A stretch of 64,000 nt of DNA from the NCBI GenBank assembly GCA_949825045.1, contig OX463812.1, positions 2,836,661-2,900,660 on the forward strand. Reading direction: 5' to 3'. The DNA comes from Argyresthia goedartella. Taxonomy: Eukaryota > Arthropoda > Insecta > Lepidoptera > Argyresthiidae. The number at the start of each line of letters is the position of its first letter. The first letter of the stretch is position 1. This document shows positions 22,321 to 33,180 of the stretch, piece by piece. Below the pieces are notes generated by a model. That model saw only the letters and a program-made list of their open reading frames with translations. It had not been told where the DNA came from and did no database searches. Position numbers and translations under genes: made by a program.

Positions 22321-22569
22321 TGGAGTTTGGTTTCCTTACTATTTTCCCTCGACGTTAAGTCAACAAACTGTTTCAGTATCCGTCAAACTTTGAGTTGTTG
22401 TCTGTGCCTCGGGGCTAAGGCTAAGGCTAAGGCATCCATATATCTGCAATCTGGTGTGCACAACTGCACATTGTTTAGATTCATGTAGGCCTCTATGTTG
22501 TAACTTTTCGTACATAATTCGACCCTGCATGATGGGTTCACATTACATTTTGTCCCGATATTCTGTATT

Positions 22570-23400
22570 AAACGTGTATGCGTCCCAGTATTTTATAAAA
22601 ATATCTGTTTGACTGGCAAAACTCGCTATTTCAAAGATATAGAGACTTGGCAGCTACGAAATTTGTATGAAAACAGAGCGTGAGTTGCCGTCGCCCAGCC
22701 AGCCACGCCAAGCTGAGTTCAGCTAGCACGTGCGCCGGCATCAGGCGCGCTAGGCGGCAGCGGCGGGTGGCGTGCAGTGGGACTTCGCGCCGGGACCAGC
22801 GTGTGGTTCCGATGGTTCCGAGTTTATCGTAGGGGAAGTAGTAAATAGCTTGAGGGAAAGATTAGCAGTAAGATAGTGGAAACTGTTTATTACGTATTGA
22901 CCTGCCGATAATAAGCAAAGACATGTCATCCAGATAAGATTACGATTGGTTAGGTCACACACGGAGGATAGGACTTTGGTAATCGTTCCTTTGCGTTCCT
23001 ATTGCGCATATCTGAGTGGACCCAGTTTGAGCATGGTGTCGACTCCGTTAGATGGGGCTGGCAAACAGCATGCGTCTCAAAGCGGTGTCGTTACAGGGGT
23101 GGTGGCTTCACCTCCGCACACCAGCCCTCCGCGTGCGCCCGCGGAGGAGCCTGCGCTGGTTGAGCATGACTCGTCGGAACCGTCGCCTAAGCCGGTGCAG
23201 TGACCCTCGCGGAATCGTAGACCGCCATTGCGGTTTAGTTTTGAAATAGACGAGATCTAGTAGCTGCTTGGGTTGTATATATACATTTTGTGTAATCAGT
23301 TAGGTATCCGAGTTAAATGTTAAGCTAAGTTATAATATGTAATAACCTTTATGTTAAGTTAGTGATAAGAGGTCTTTAGATAAGGATGGAGGTGTAATGT
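22570..23400 (+). other. GC-rich block, possibly the 3' end of an LTR element
   Basis: Much higher GC than its surroundings. One frame (about 22946-23203) is proline- and serine-rich and, past a stop, reads RNRRPPLRFSFE, which resembles tails of some retrotransposon polyproteins. A purine tract (aaggatggagg) followed by tgtaatgtggg near 23383-23407 could be a polypurine tract and LTR start. No RT, integrase or second LTR is present, so this stays a guess. Confidence 0.2.
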
Positions 23401-23938
23401 GGGTACATTCAGTTTTTAATACTTTTGTCGGTATTCGTGATTCTGTATGAACTGTATTCGCAATAGCTATAATCGTTGAACTAGCTGGGCGTGTTTTCTT
23501 CATCATAGTCATTACCACCATCCTTTTGTCTACTAACTTACCGACCGAAGCAGTCGAAAAATACAATAACCGCCGAACAAACGTATGGCGTCTGTACTTA
23601 AGATAAATGAAATGAAATGAAATGAAAAATTTATTTATTTTCTCCCAAGAACACAATACCTACATATTTAATATAAGTAATCATGCAGTCTAAGAAGCAG
23701 TGGGAGACAGGAGTCCAAAATAGGTAAAACCCCGTGCCATGGATCCCCTGGCCTCCATCTCTCGAGATACAGAGATGTTTTTTTTTTAAAACAATGGGTA
23801 CATATTTGCTAGTACGTTTTGGTGAACGTGAACATACAAAGAGTGGGAAGGTACATAATTTAGAAGATATTAAATATACATTTTTACATTTACGTTTTGA
23901 CATTTGCGGATATGAGTGCGCGTGTGAGTTTGTGCGTG

Positions 23939-23996
23939 TAGTGATAACATGTGTGCGTGCGTGCGTGTGTGTGTGCGTGTCTGTCTGCATGTGTGT

Positions 23997-24034
<38 letters not shown>
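23939..24034. repeat. GT microsatellite
   Basis: Nearly pure GT repeat with a few interruptions, inside the 3' UTR of the LINE at 23605-25262. It creates open frames of Cys/Val or Thr/His repeats that are not genes. Confidence 0.9.
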
Positions 24035-24035
<1 letters not shown>

Positions 24036-24484
24036 TGCATGTGTGTTTTTGTGTTAGTGGGTATATATTTATGTATGAGTATCTATAATACACTGCTATA
24101 TTTTGGTGAAAAGTAAAAAATAGAAATAAAATAGGTGACGGACGATATAAAGATTTCATTATTATAACATAAGCTTCTCCGTTTCCTCATAATTGAGGGA
24201 TAGCAGCCAACCTGTAAGTACCTTTTTACATTCAAATTTGGAGTTGTTATATATGTATATTGAGCAGCTTGTTTGCTTTATTGTACAGTCTGGTTGATAC
24301 ATAGGGAGAGAATCTCTGTGCTAGGGCTGTTCTTGTGGAGATTGGTTGACACACCATGTGATCTCTTCGGGTGTTAGCCCTGATATGTTCCTTTTGGTAA
24401 ACAAGGGTTGTATGTTGTCATAGCAGTGACTTTAATACAAATCAGTTGTCGAACTGTTAAGCTTTTAGTATCTTTGTAAAGTGT

Positions 24485-25262
24485 TTATGTAGGAAACAGT
24501 CGTGGCTTTTCGAAAATGATTTTTAAAATTAATCTCTGTGCTCTCTCTAGCTGAATCATGTGTGTCTTACTTGCTCCCCCCCACGATGATATACAGTAAG
24601 AGAGCACAGACTCACATAGGGAAGTATATATATTTTTAAGAAGCTTTTCATCACCAATGTGGCGTAGCTGCTTAAAAACATATCTAAATTTTCTGACCTT
24701 GAGTGTTAAGTACTTTATATGTTCAAGGAAATTTAGGTTTCTATCAATCTTGATACCTAAATATTTAATACTATTTGTTTGAGCTATAACAGGGCATGTA
24801 CAATCTTTAGAGAAACATGAGTGAGCATATATCTTGTATTCCTTATAAATGTCCTTATGGGTGCTATTTTTCAATGAAAATTGTATCTATTTTGTTTTAT
24901 CTGCATTTAAAGTTAATGAATTTGCAGCTAACCAGTGGCACACCTTATCAAAACCGTTTTGTGCTAATATGTGGACTTCCTCCCAAGTATCTGCTACAAA
25001 TGTTAGGGTTGTATCATCGGCATAGCATTGAATTTTACAGTTTTCTAGTTTCATATTACATAAATCATTTATGTAACAGAAGAATAGGGATGGGCCAAGA
25101 ACACTGCCCTGTGGCACTCCGTAAGTTATTGGACATTCGGCACTAACAAAGTCATTTATCTTTACACACTGAGTACGAACAGACATGTATTTTTTATAAA
25201 GTTTAGTTGATCACCTCTTATACCCATTTTTTCGAGCTTATCATAAATAAATTATCTCATTA
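24485..25262 (-). pseudogene. LINE ORF2, RT core and C-terminal part, frameshifted
   Basis: Segment 24887-25186 holds RT motif B (GVPQGSVLGPSLF) and the catalytic YADDTTLTF. Segment 24485-24874 holds the KYLGIKIDRNLNF region and SYCISSWGGAS typical of the region after the RT. The two lie in different frames, with the shift just after NADKTK near 24887. A third frame upstream (25190-25255) reads DKLEKMGIRGDQL, the element's next RT segment, with a shift at an A-run near 25205. Motif A and everything upstream are missing. Confidence 0.85.
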
Positions 25263-25420
25263 GTACATGTTCAGGAATCGACTCTGCATCTCCGCGTCTC
25301 CTACTTAAAATGCGCGGCAAATAAGTTGACTTAGGTAATGGCAGGTAAAAACGACTGTTTTGAATACATATTACCCTGCGCCGACGCCGCCATTATGGGT
25401 CAACTCATACGCCAGGTACT

Positions 25421-25530
25421 GTACCTATCTAGGTCATTTTATTTGGCTCTGAGCCATCTATGACCTCACTTTCTCACATAAGAGAGAGTGGTCATAGATC
25501 GCTCAGAGACAAATAACCAATAGGTATCTC
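25421..25530. repeat. Imperfect ~37-bp inverted repeat (MITE-like)
   Basis: Arms 25439-25475 and 25481-25516 pair over most of their length (ttatttg..ctctgagc..atctatgac) with a five-base loop. Weaker pairing continues outward. Probably a tiny hairpin element. Confidence 0.6.
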
Positions 25531-25974
25531 TAATCATATCTAACGCATTAGTATTCTGTGCCCACGTGCCGCTTCTCTCCTATGCAGATAGGTACCTAAA
25601 TCTAGAAATAGGGGAATACCCCTATAAGAATACCCCCGAATAAGGAAAAACATTAGGTTTTTTTGTCAATTTTCAACCTTAGGGCTTGGTAATGGAGTTC
25701 AAAACCTATGGAAAATATTTATTTGCATCCTTTTGCATTTCTGGTTTCACTCCTTGCGATTTTGAACTTCTTACTTGGAAATAAAGATCAAAACAAAAAA
25801 AAAACATTAACATCATTATTTGATGATCCAGTACAAAGCCCACAACATTGCTAACGCGTACGCATGGGTGCGCTGTTGCAACTTCGTGCAGCGCATCCCG
25901 CCCCGCACTCCTCGCCCCGCTCACGTATTTCCTTATCCGTATTGAATTCGTCCCCTCGTCGTGACCAAATTAAA

Positions 25975-26040
25975 ATGGTTACGGAAATTCATTAATGCCC
26001 CGTGACCGTATAGATTTCTTTTCCTCGTATATTGTCATAC
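25975..26040 (+). repeat. Repeat E, left copy
   Basis: Includes ggaaattcattaatgccccgtga followed by a cgtatagattt stretch. The opposite-strand sequence at 31885-31965 matches over about 50 bases. The two copies flank the intact LINE at 26083-31310 in inverted orientation. Confidence 0.55.
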
Positions 26041-26484
26041 AAAATAATCGCCGTAATGGCGTTTGTCAACAGGTGGGGATACTCAATACTCAATACTCAA
26101 TCATTTATTGCACTCCATAGGTTTACAAAGATGGTAGAACAGATTTAACGAAGTACCAAATATGGACCCTGACACGGGCATGGCAATGTAGTGTCCTCTT
26201 GGAGGACACTTGAAACTTACATAATGACTTACTTCTAAGTTAAATTTATATAATACTAAAGAATTTAAATATTTATTTAGGTAGGTACATATGACTTTTA
26301 TATGGTACATATTACTTTTATATTTATATTTAAACATATTTATTTCTCTATTATCTTAAGTCATCATAATTTTCGTATATATTATATTATCTATTTCAGT
26401 ATATATTTAGTTATATATTAAATATCTTTTAAGTTTATCTTCTAGTGAAGTTTTTGTTAATTTGGTATATAGGTATAGTAGGAT

Positions 26485-29400
26485 TTAGGTAGGTATAGTA
26501 AATATATCTTCTAAATATTCATTTAAGGTATAGTAACATTTTGATATCAATAATTGTTTTAAAAGTTTCGTAAATGTATTGTTGCTTGTTTCTGTTTTAA
26601 TATATTCGGGTAATTTATTGTATATTTTGATTGACATTATTAATGGGCTAGATGAATGGAGTTTCAGGCGGGAGGCGGGCAGTATTAGATTATTTTTACG
26701 GGTGGGTCTTAGAGAGTAGTTAGTAGGTATATTTTCTCGTTTTGTATAGAAATCGGGATATGTTCGCACAAACTTACAAGTTTCAAAGATGTAAATGCTT
26801 GTTAGTGTGAGGAGCTCAAGCTTTATAAAGTGAGGTCTACAACTATCGGTTGACTCTATATTTACCAAAATTCGGATTAGACGTTTTTGCAGAGTAAAGA
26901 TGGAAGAAGCATTTGTACTGTTTCCCCAAAGGATTATGCCATAGTTTAACCATGCATGCCCGTAGGCATAGTATACAGTAATTGCAGTTTTTAGATCTGT
27001 AGTAGTTTTTATTACTCGTAATGCATAGGCGAATTTTGAAAGTTTAGCTCTAATCTTTGTTATATGAATTTTCCAGTCTATATGTGTATCTATTGTTAGG
27101 CCTAGTAGGTTAAAATTATTTACAGTTTCAAGTTCAATATTATTATATGTCAGGTTAATATTGATAGGAGATTTCTGGTATGGGTGGAACAACATTAATT
27201 TTGTTTTTTTATAGTTAATTTCGAGGTTGTGATCACTAAGCCAATTTACAGTTTTATTTAGAAGGGGGAATAGCTTTCCATTCAGATCAATTTCATTGTA
27301 GCATGACGTAAGTAGGGAAATGTCGTCGGCAAATAAGACGCATTTCTTTTTATCTATGATCTTTGGTAGGTCGTTGATGTAGATTAGGAATAGGAGGCAT
27401 CCTATTACACTACCTTGGGGAATGGATGCGTGTATACTAGTGTTATTTGATCGAATATTCTGAATTTCGCTTGTCTGGTGGTTAAAAAATTCTATTTCAA
27501 CCAACTGTTCTCTATTGTGTAAGTAAGATGTGAACCATTTATGAGCAATTCCGCGGATTCCTACACCATATAATTTGTCTAGCAATATTTTGTATTGCAC
27601 TTTATCGTAAGCTTTAGTCATGTCTAGCAAGATTCCGACAGCATACTGTTTATTATCTAATATGTTAACTATTTCCTGTATATATTTAAAAACTGCTAAG
27701 GTAGTGGAATGCTTTTTTCGAAAGCCGTTTTGGCAATCGTCTAAAATTTTATATTTCTCACAGAAAGTATATACACGGTCATACATAACTTTTTCGAATA
27801 TTTTAGAGGCTGACGGTAATAACGCGATCGGGCGGTAATTATTTACATCGAGTTTACTATTTTTCTTGTGAATAGGTTTTACTACGGCCTTTTTTAGTAA
27901 ATCTGGAAAAACACCTTCAGTTAGCGATTGATTTATTAATAGGAAAAGTGGCAGAGTTAACTGCTCCGCACATTGTCTAAGAATAATCGGTGGTATTTCA
28001 TCAAAGCCATGACTCATATTTGTCTTTTGATTTTTTAATAATTTAAATATTTCTCTACGCGTTACTGGACACAGAAACATTGTATTTTCAGTGGGTGAGA
28101 GGACTGGCCGACCGCGCAAAGTGGCGCTGCTATTTGAATTTTGGGTGCTTACCTCACCTTGAGATGTAAAGAAAGTATTAAAACAGTTAGATATTTCTCT
28201 TGGTTTAATGATTAAGTTGTTATTTACTAGTAGTTTAATATTGTTTTTTTCTTTTTTTGGTTGGTTATTAATTTTTTCCTTTACAATATTCCACATAGTT
28301 TTTACTACATTGTTAGATTTTTTCATTTTATTTATATAGTTAATTTTTTTAGATATCGTAATGACTTTTTTTAATGTTTTTTCATATTTTTTGTAATAGT
28401 CTGTAAGGATTTTGTTATTGAATTTTAATGTAAGTATTTTTAGCAGTCTTTTATTTTTACAGGCGGTTTTTATGCCAACTGTTAACCAGTATTTTTTTAA
28501 TTTTGTCCTTAACTTAATTTTATTTTTTGGTATAGATTTATTTAGTATATCTGTAATAGTGTAGTGGAATATTTCATAGTTTTCGTTTACGGTTTTGTTT
28601 TCTGTTATTATAGCATGCCAGTTAAAGTTACTTAATTCAGATTTGAAAAGATTTATGTTGCTGTTATTAAATATTCTTTTATTTGTAAACCATGCGATTC
28701 GTTCCGTGGTATGGGACAGATTTGTATGTAGGATTGTCGCAAGATGATATGTAAATCCAAAGTCTTTTACCGCCGTGTATATATTTTTTCCAGTGAAATT
28801 TGTAAATATTAAGTCTAAGCATGTCGATGAGGTTGGTGTAATGTGAGTCGGTTCTTTTATATGTTGAGAGAAGTTATGTTCTGACATTTTATCTAGAAAT
28901 TGATTAGTTTTAGTAGTTTTAAGTAGAATATTTATGTTTAAATCACCCCCTATAATGACTTTGTATTTCGAATATTTTATGCTAGTGAACTTTAATATTT
29001 TGTCTAATTGTTCATTAAATATGTCCTCCCGTCTTCCATTCCAGTACATAGTGATCAATAGGACATTTTCTTTAGGTAGTAGGGTTGCGCACGCTTCCAA
29101 TACATATTCTATGGATAACTCGGCAATTTCCTGTATCTCCTCGTACTCTATGTGTTCTTGCAACAAAATACACACGCCGCCGCCTGTGCGTTGTTTTCTA
29201 CAAAATGATGCTGCAGTTTTGTAGTTACTAAAATTTAATAGTTCGAGTTTATCTTGGTTTAGCCAAGTTTCCGAAATGCATAATGCTTGATAATTATGGG
29301 TTTCATCGATGAATGCTTCTAGTAGGTGTTGCTTATTGTGAAGACTTTGAAAATTCTGGAAAAGGGCTTTAAAATTAAAATCTGTTTCGAAAGGAATTGT

Positions 29401-29529
29401 TTGATGTGTTATCTCTGTAGTTATTTCTAGTTGTATTATCTCTGTAGTTATTTCTAGTTGTATTATCTCTGTAGTTATTTCTGTTCTGTTGATCATGGGC
29501 TGGTTGTTGTTGAACTTCGTTGTTTCCAT
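26485..29529 (-). CDS. LINE ORF2: endonuclease and reverse transcriptase
   Basis: 1014 codons without a stop. Residues about 50-265 form an EEP endonuclease with the catalytic glutamate (SETWL), GGGVCILL and GDLNIN; the usual final S-D-H motif reads T-Y-H (GFTYHLA), so a catalytic aspartate is missing. Residues about 490-770 form the RT: motif A (LLDMTKAYDKV), B (IPQGSVIGCLLF), catalytic LFADDISLL. The C-terminal third has LLGLTIDTHIDW, YGIILWGNS and a YNKLPEYIK block typical of the family. The likely start is the ATG at 29527-29529, inside ORF1, implying translation by re-initiation or shunting. With the endonuclease change, ordinary target nicking may fail even though RT looks sound. Confidence 0.9.
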   Translation of the reverse strand: METTKFNNNQPMINRTEITTEIIQLEITTEIIQLEITTEITHQTIPFETDFNFKALFQNFQSLHNKQHLLEAFIDETHNYQALCISETWLNQDKLELLNFSNYKTAASFCRKQRTGGGVCILLQEHIEYEEIQEIAELSIEYVLEACATLLPKENVLLITMYWNGRREDIFNEQLDKILKFTSIKYSKYKVIIGGDLNINILLKTTKTNQFLDKMSEHNFSQHIKEPTHITPTSSTCLDLIFTNFTGKNIYTAVKDFGFTYHLATILHTNLSHTTERIAWFTNKRIFNNSNINLFKSELSNFNWHAIITENKTVNENYEIFHYTITDILNKSIPKNKIKLRTKLKKYWLTVGIKTACKNKRLLKILTLKFNNKILTDYYKKYEKTLKKVITISKKINYINKMKKSNNVVKTMWNIVKEKINNQPKKEKNNIKLLVNNNLIIKPREISNCFNTFFTSQGEVSTQNSNSSATLRGRPVLSPTENTMFLCPVTRREIFKLLKNQKTNMSHGFDEIPPIILRQCAEQLTLPLFLLINQSLTEGVFPDLLKKAVVKPIHKKNSKLDVNNYRPIALLPSASKIFEKVMYDRVYTFCEKYKILDDCQNGFRKKHSTTLAVFKYIQEIVNILDNKQYAVGILLDMTKAYDKVQYKILLDKLYGVGIRGIAHKWFTSYLHNREQLVEIEFFNHQTSEIQNIRSNNTSIHASIPQGSVIGCLLFLIYINDLPKIIDKKKCVLFADDISLLTSCYNEIDLNGKLFPLLNKTVNWLSDHNLEINYKKTKLMLFHPYQKSPININLTYNNIELETVNNFNLLGLTIDTHIDWKIHITKIRAKLSKFAYALRVIKTTTDLKTAITVYYAYGHAWLNYGIILWGNSTNASSIFTLQKRLIRILVNIESTDSCRPHFIKLELLTLTSIYIFETCKFVRTYPDFYTKRENIPTNYSLRPTRKNNLILPASRLKLHSSSPLIMSIKIYNKLPEYIKTETSNNTFTKLLKQLLISKCYYTLNEYLEDIFTIPT

Positions 29530-30691
29530 TTTCTAATTCTATTTGTTTTCCTTCTATAAAGAGCTTGTTATTACGGATTTCTGCATACAGCCCTTTTTTT
29601 CTGGCCAAAAACATTTCATCTCGCATCATCTTTCTTTCTTGTCTAGCCTTTTCATCTAGGAACGCAGTAATGGATAGTCCAGTACCTTGGAAGTGGTGCT
29701 GGTTTTCTAGTGCATATTTTACCATTTTCTTACTTATTAGTTCCACGACCAGCGGTCGGTTATGATTGTTATTAAATTTTCCTACTCTGTAAGACTCGTC
29801 GATGTACCCTGTTAGGTCTACTTGTAAGATGTCATAGAATATTTGGCTTACTCTGTCATGCAGGTCGTACTCATGCTCTTTGTAGTATTCGGTGAGGCCG
29901 TAGATAACAATCTTCTTAGAAGTGTTGTCCTTCGCAGGCCATGTTTGTGTAATTGCGACGGTAGAAATTTTGTTTTGTAGTGTATTTATTTCTTGTCTGA
30001 GAGTTTCATTTTTTTCTTCTAGTTTTTTAATGTTTTCATTTATTTTTCCTATATCTACTTCTCTTGTCGAGTTTTCTTTCGTGAGAAATTCATTTTTTTT
30101 CTTTAGATCTTCTTTTACTTTTGTTATGGCTTCGTTTATTTCAAGTTGTATTGTTCTTTGCAATTCATATATAATGGCTTTATTGTTTTCTTTTAATTGT
30201 GCATTAATCATCTCTTTTAGATTGTGTAGAGTTAATTCAGTTTTCATGTCTGTATTCAGGGTATCTTCTGTTTGTAATGTGTCTCCTAGTTTACTCAAGT
30301 CTTCCGAACTAGAGTAAGATTTCTCCAATTCAGTAGGCATGTTTCTCTTAGATCGATGAGTGATATTATTATTATCGTTATTATGGGCGTCGTTTTGGAT
30401 ATCGCTTGATATGGAGCTGGTTTGTCCTGTTTCACTAGTAGTTGGTATTGCATGGTCAGCTGTCATCGCGCGAGCCATGGGGCTAGCCGGGGCCATGTCG
30501 TCGTTTCTTGTACGTTGTGTGATTCGATGGCAGTTTGGGCAGATCCAGTTTCGCTCAAGATCTTGTTTCTTTTCAATAAAATAGTTTTTGTTTATATTCA
30601 AACACCCAAAATGGAAAGGTTCCTTGCATTTAGTACAATCCAGTAGTTCTTGTATGTAGACGTGTTTAGCGCATGCTCCACAGTTCCTCAT
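29375..30691 (-). CDS. LINE ORF1: PHD finger, coiled coil and RNA-binding protein
   Basis: 438 codons. Residues 4-55 form a PHD-type zinc finger in the C4-H-C3 order (CGAC...CTKC...H..C...CPNC). A charged serine/threonine linker follows, then a strong Lys/Glu-rich coiled coil at about 150-245. An RRM-like domain comes next (KKIVIYGLTEY to FIEGKQIEL, about 255-385), as in L1-type ORF1 proteins. The tail is Asn/Arg-rich with three NNYRDNT repeats. Such proteins bind element RNA into ribonucleoprotein particles; PHD fingers may bring them to chromatin. Frame is intact and overlaps ORF2 at its 3' end. Confidence 0.88.
   Translation of the reverse strand: MRNCGACAKHVYIQELLDCTKCKEPFHFGCLNINKNYFIEKKQDLERNWICPNCHRITQRTRNDDMAPASPMARAMTADHAIPTTSETGQTSSISSDIQNDAHNNDNNNITHRSKRNMPTELEKSYSSSEDLSKLGDTLQTEDTLNTDMKTELTLHNLKEMINAQLKENNKAIIYELQRTIQLEINEAITKVKEDLKKKNEFLTKENSTREVDIGKINENIKKLEEKNETLRQEINTLQNKISTVAITQTWPAKDNTSKKIVIYGLTEYYKEHEYDLHDRVSQIFYDILQVDLTGYIDESYRVGKFNNNHNRPLVVELISKKMVKYALENQHHFQGTGLSITAFLDEKARQERKMMRDEMFLARKKGLYAEIRNNKLFIEGKQIELENGNNEVQQQPAHDQQNRNNYRDNTTRNNYRDNTTRNNYRDNTSNNSFRNRF
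29408..29488 (-). repeat. Three 27-bp tandem units in the ORF1/ORF2 overlap
   Basis: The unit attatctctgtagttatttc plus six more bases repeats three times (29408, 29435, 29462). Because 27 is divisible by three, it adds in-frame repeats to both proteins at once: NNYRDNTTR-type units at the ORF1 C terminus and EITTEIIQL-type units near the ORF2 N terminus. Confidence 0.9.
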
Positions 30692-31884
30692 TATTATGCG
30701 TAGGGCTTAGCGTATTTTATCACTGTGTGTGTGTGTTTCCACTTTATATCTATGTTAAGGTACTTATAACGGCATCTAGTGGCGAGTAGCTTAAGCAATC
30801 TTGTTAATATGTCGATGGATCTTACCTTAATATTTTAGTAAATCTACTCATTCATAGATGGCGCTTGTTTTGCATAAGAATCCGGCTTCTGTAGATGGTT
30901 GGATTTTGATCTTTTGAGGTTATGAGCAAATAAATGTTTTCCAACTTATCCAATACTAGTTTATCCTTGTTGGTTTGTCGCACAATTTGTTATTTGTTCA
31001 CGAAACTGCAGTTAAAAAGTCAGTTGTTCCAACAGTTTGTAGGCAAAATACGGATTTGTGTGCACAAAAATTTTGGCCGGTTTATCACTTTTTTCCTGTT
31101 ATTTGTGAATAATTATGTTAGATAACACTTGCACTGAATATTTATAACCATACGAATAGAGTTTTATTATATTTTGCACTAAATTCTTGAAGAATATTAT
31201 TAAATTGTACATTTATAAAACTGAGCGATTGATGTTGTTGCGACGGTCGCGGTCCGATGAGTTCAATACGATGACGGTGCAAGGTCCTAATGCAGTTTTG
31301 CTCGTCCTTAAACGTATCGACCTTGTCCCCTCCTGACTTATTTTTCCTTTTGAAGGAAAATCAAGGTTATGCTATTGCAATCAAATAGTGTTTTAAATGC
31401 CATTGATAAGAAGTTTGGGCTTGTATCAATTTAAATTCATCGTTGCATTTGCATTTATCTCTTTCAAACTATGATGACCAAATTAAACGTTACTGTATTG
31501 ACATAAAATAACCTTCGTTATTCTATGTCTTAACAACGTTGGCAACTTTACGTTTCTTTACATTGTATTGTGGTCTAGGCGACTTTTTTCATAACCACTA
31601 ATTAAATACCGGTGAAATTATTCGTGAAAATGGTGGAGGTGACTTTCTAAGAGTACAAACCATGAAGATTCGGCGGAAAATATTAATAATATTTTTGCTA
31701 AAACCTCTGTTATGTATGTGTATGACGCTATGTTCAGCTCAGTAGAAAAAAAAACATATCTTCTTTTATGATTCTTTTTTGTGAATAACCTAGGATCTAG
31801 AACCTATTGCTAAAAACCTAGGACTCGATATGTATCCTTGGTAGTGCTAGTTAGCTGCGCATAGTCATAAAGAATAACCAAATG

Positions 31885-31965
31885 CCCATAACCGTATTGA
31901 TTTCGTCAACACGAGGAGACGAAATCGATACGCTCACGGGGCATAAATGAATTTCCATGACGTAT
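31885..31965 (-). repeat. Repeat E, right copy
   Basis: Inverted counterpart of 25975-26040: ggggcataaatgaatttcca here against the complement there, with further matches outward. Beyond it lies about 1 kb without recognisable genes. Confidence 0.55.
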
Positions 31966-33114
31966 AGATTTAGCCAGGACGAGCGCGGGGGTCGGCAATA
32001 TCTCGATCGAACGAATCACAAACAACAACAAATCACACAACAGTAAGTCTTCGCCTACATACGTCGTCGCCTAGCCTAGCCGCTTCCATTGCTGTTAGTG
32101 AACTCGCTTCGCGCGCGCCCGCGCCGACCTCAACGTCTATCATTCAAACATCACAAAGTAACCTAACATGGCAAGCGTCATCATCAACAAAGATACCAGC
32201 AGCGAAATCCCTATCAAACTTGGGTATCTTATCAAGCACTCAAAGCCGGGACAGCACCTAAAAACTGCATGCAACCCTACAAAAATGTTCAGAAGAGCTC
32301 ATGATTAGACGGGCTACATCCTACCACCGAAGCAGACTAGTCTTCACTCCACGATGGTGTACATCACGACGACTGCAGGCTAGCATAGGGCTGAGTAATG
32401 GTCAACGTCCACCGAGATAATCTATCCAAACCTAACTGATCGAGCAGATCCAGTATCAACGAATTCGCATAGCAGTACACCTACAGTACCCGTGCCCAAT
32501 AAAAAAACCTCATTCAATAAAACGCGAAGTGTTTATTGACAATTTCATTGTGATTAGAGCATGTGATGAACTGTGATGCCAGAACCTACCTATAATTTAT
32601 AATATCTACGTAATGTACATCTCAGATTCCCATGCATGTATAATCTGTCTTCCCTGTAAATTTGAAATAAAGTTATTGGTTTAGGTAGTGAGTATTTTGT
32701 TTTACCTACAATAAGATTCGATCTGAAATTAGGTAGGCAGATAGGTGTATAAATTTTTAGGAAATTAAAATGCCTAGACTTTTGACATTTTCAATTGATT
32801 TGGTACGTAAGTAGGTAGGTACCTTCTGGCTAAACGTGGGCAAAATTGTGCCTCTACCAACCCTGTTTTTGTTGTCAGTAGGTATCTTTTACGAGGTAGG
32901 TAGGGCCGATGCACGTACTGTTCCTGAAATGAAATGCCGCTCAAATGTCATACTGTCGTTGTCGTTGTCCAAGCGAGAGACTTCATTATTTAGTCTGGAT
33001 TGGATAGTAGATAGGTAGCTACCTACCTAGGTAGTAACTCGACTTTGTAACTGTAACATTGATACCTACCTAGTAGATAGGTAGGTGCAGGCCCCACCAA
33101 CAATCTCAGTTTTA
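31966..33114. other. No gene seen
   Basis: Mixed-composition sequence without motif-bearing frames. A 39-base scrap of SINE family B lies at 32826-32864 (aaacgtgggcaaaattgtgc region). GTAG/CTAC-type short repeats (aggtaggt, cctacct) are scattered through 32700-33090. Confidence 0.5.
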
Positions 33115-33180
33115 AGCAAGCTGTACCTCTCTTTCTCGCATAGGGTAAGGTTTGGGTGAGAGAGAGAGGTACAGCTCGCT
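33115..33180. repeat. 23-bp inverted repeat hairpin
   Basis: Arms 33115-33137 and 33158-33180 (agcaagctgtacctctctttctc against its complement with two mismatches) enclose a 20-base loop. Isolated; no coding. Confidence 0.7.

Larger units (their letters stand above)
23605..25262 (-). mobile_element. 5'-truncated LINE with ATTTC-type tail
   Basis: The minus-strand 3' end carries pentanucleotide units (gaaat on plus, 23605-23625). A 3' UTR that includes a long GT microsatellite follows, and then the RT region in three frames. The 5' end breaks near 25262. The tail type matches the plus-strand stub at 10287-10658. Confidence 0.8.
26083..31310 (-). mobile_element. Near-complete two-ORF LINE (CR1/Jockey-like)
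   Basis: The 3' end on the minus strand has a heptanucleotide tail (tactcaa units on plus, 26083-26102). ORF2 (26485-29529) and ORF1 (29375-30691) are both open, in different frames, and overlap by 155 bases. About 600 bases upstream of ORF1 would be the 5' UTR; the exact 5' end is uncertain because no target-site duplication was found. A PHD-finger ORF1 plus an EEP endonuclease/RT ORF2 fits the CR1/Jockey group. It is the least damaged element here. Confidence 0.85.

Noticed and set aside
22946..23203. Proline-rich 85-residue host exon
   Set aside because: No convincing splice sites, and downstream sequence looks more like a retrotransposon tail; kept only as a low-confidence block.
23734..24159. 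Open frames of Cys/Val or Thr/His repeats on both strands
   Set aside because: Produced by the GT microsatellite.
29922..30317. Plus-strand open frames rich in Phe/Ser/Val opposite LINE ORF1
   Set aside because: Composition is the complement of the Lys/Glu-rich coiled coil; no motif and no splice signals.
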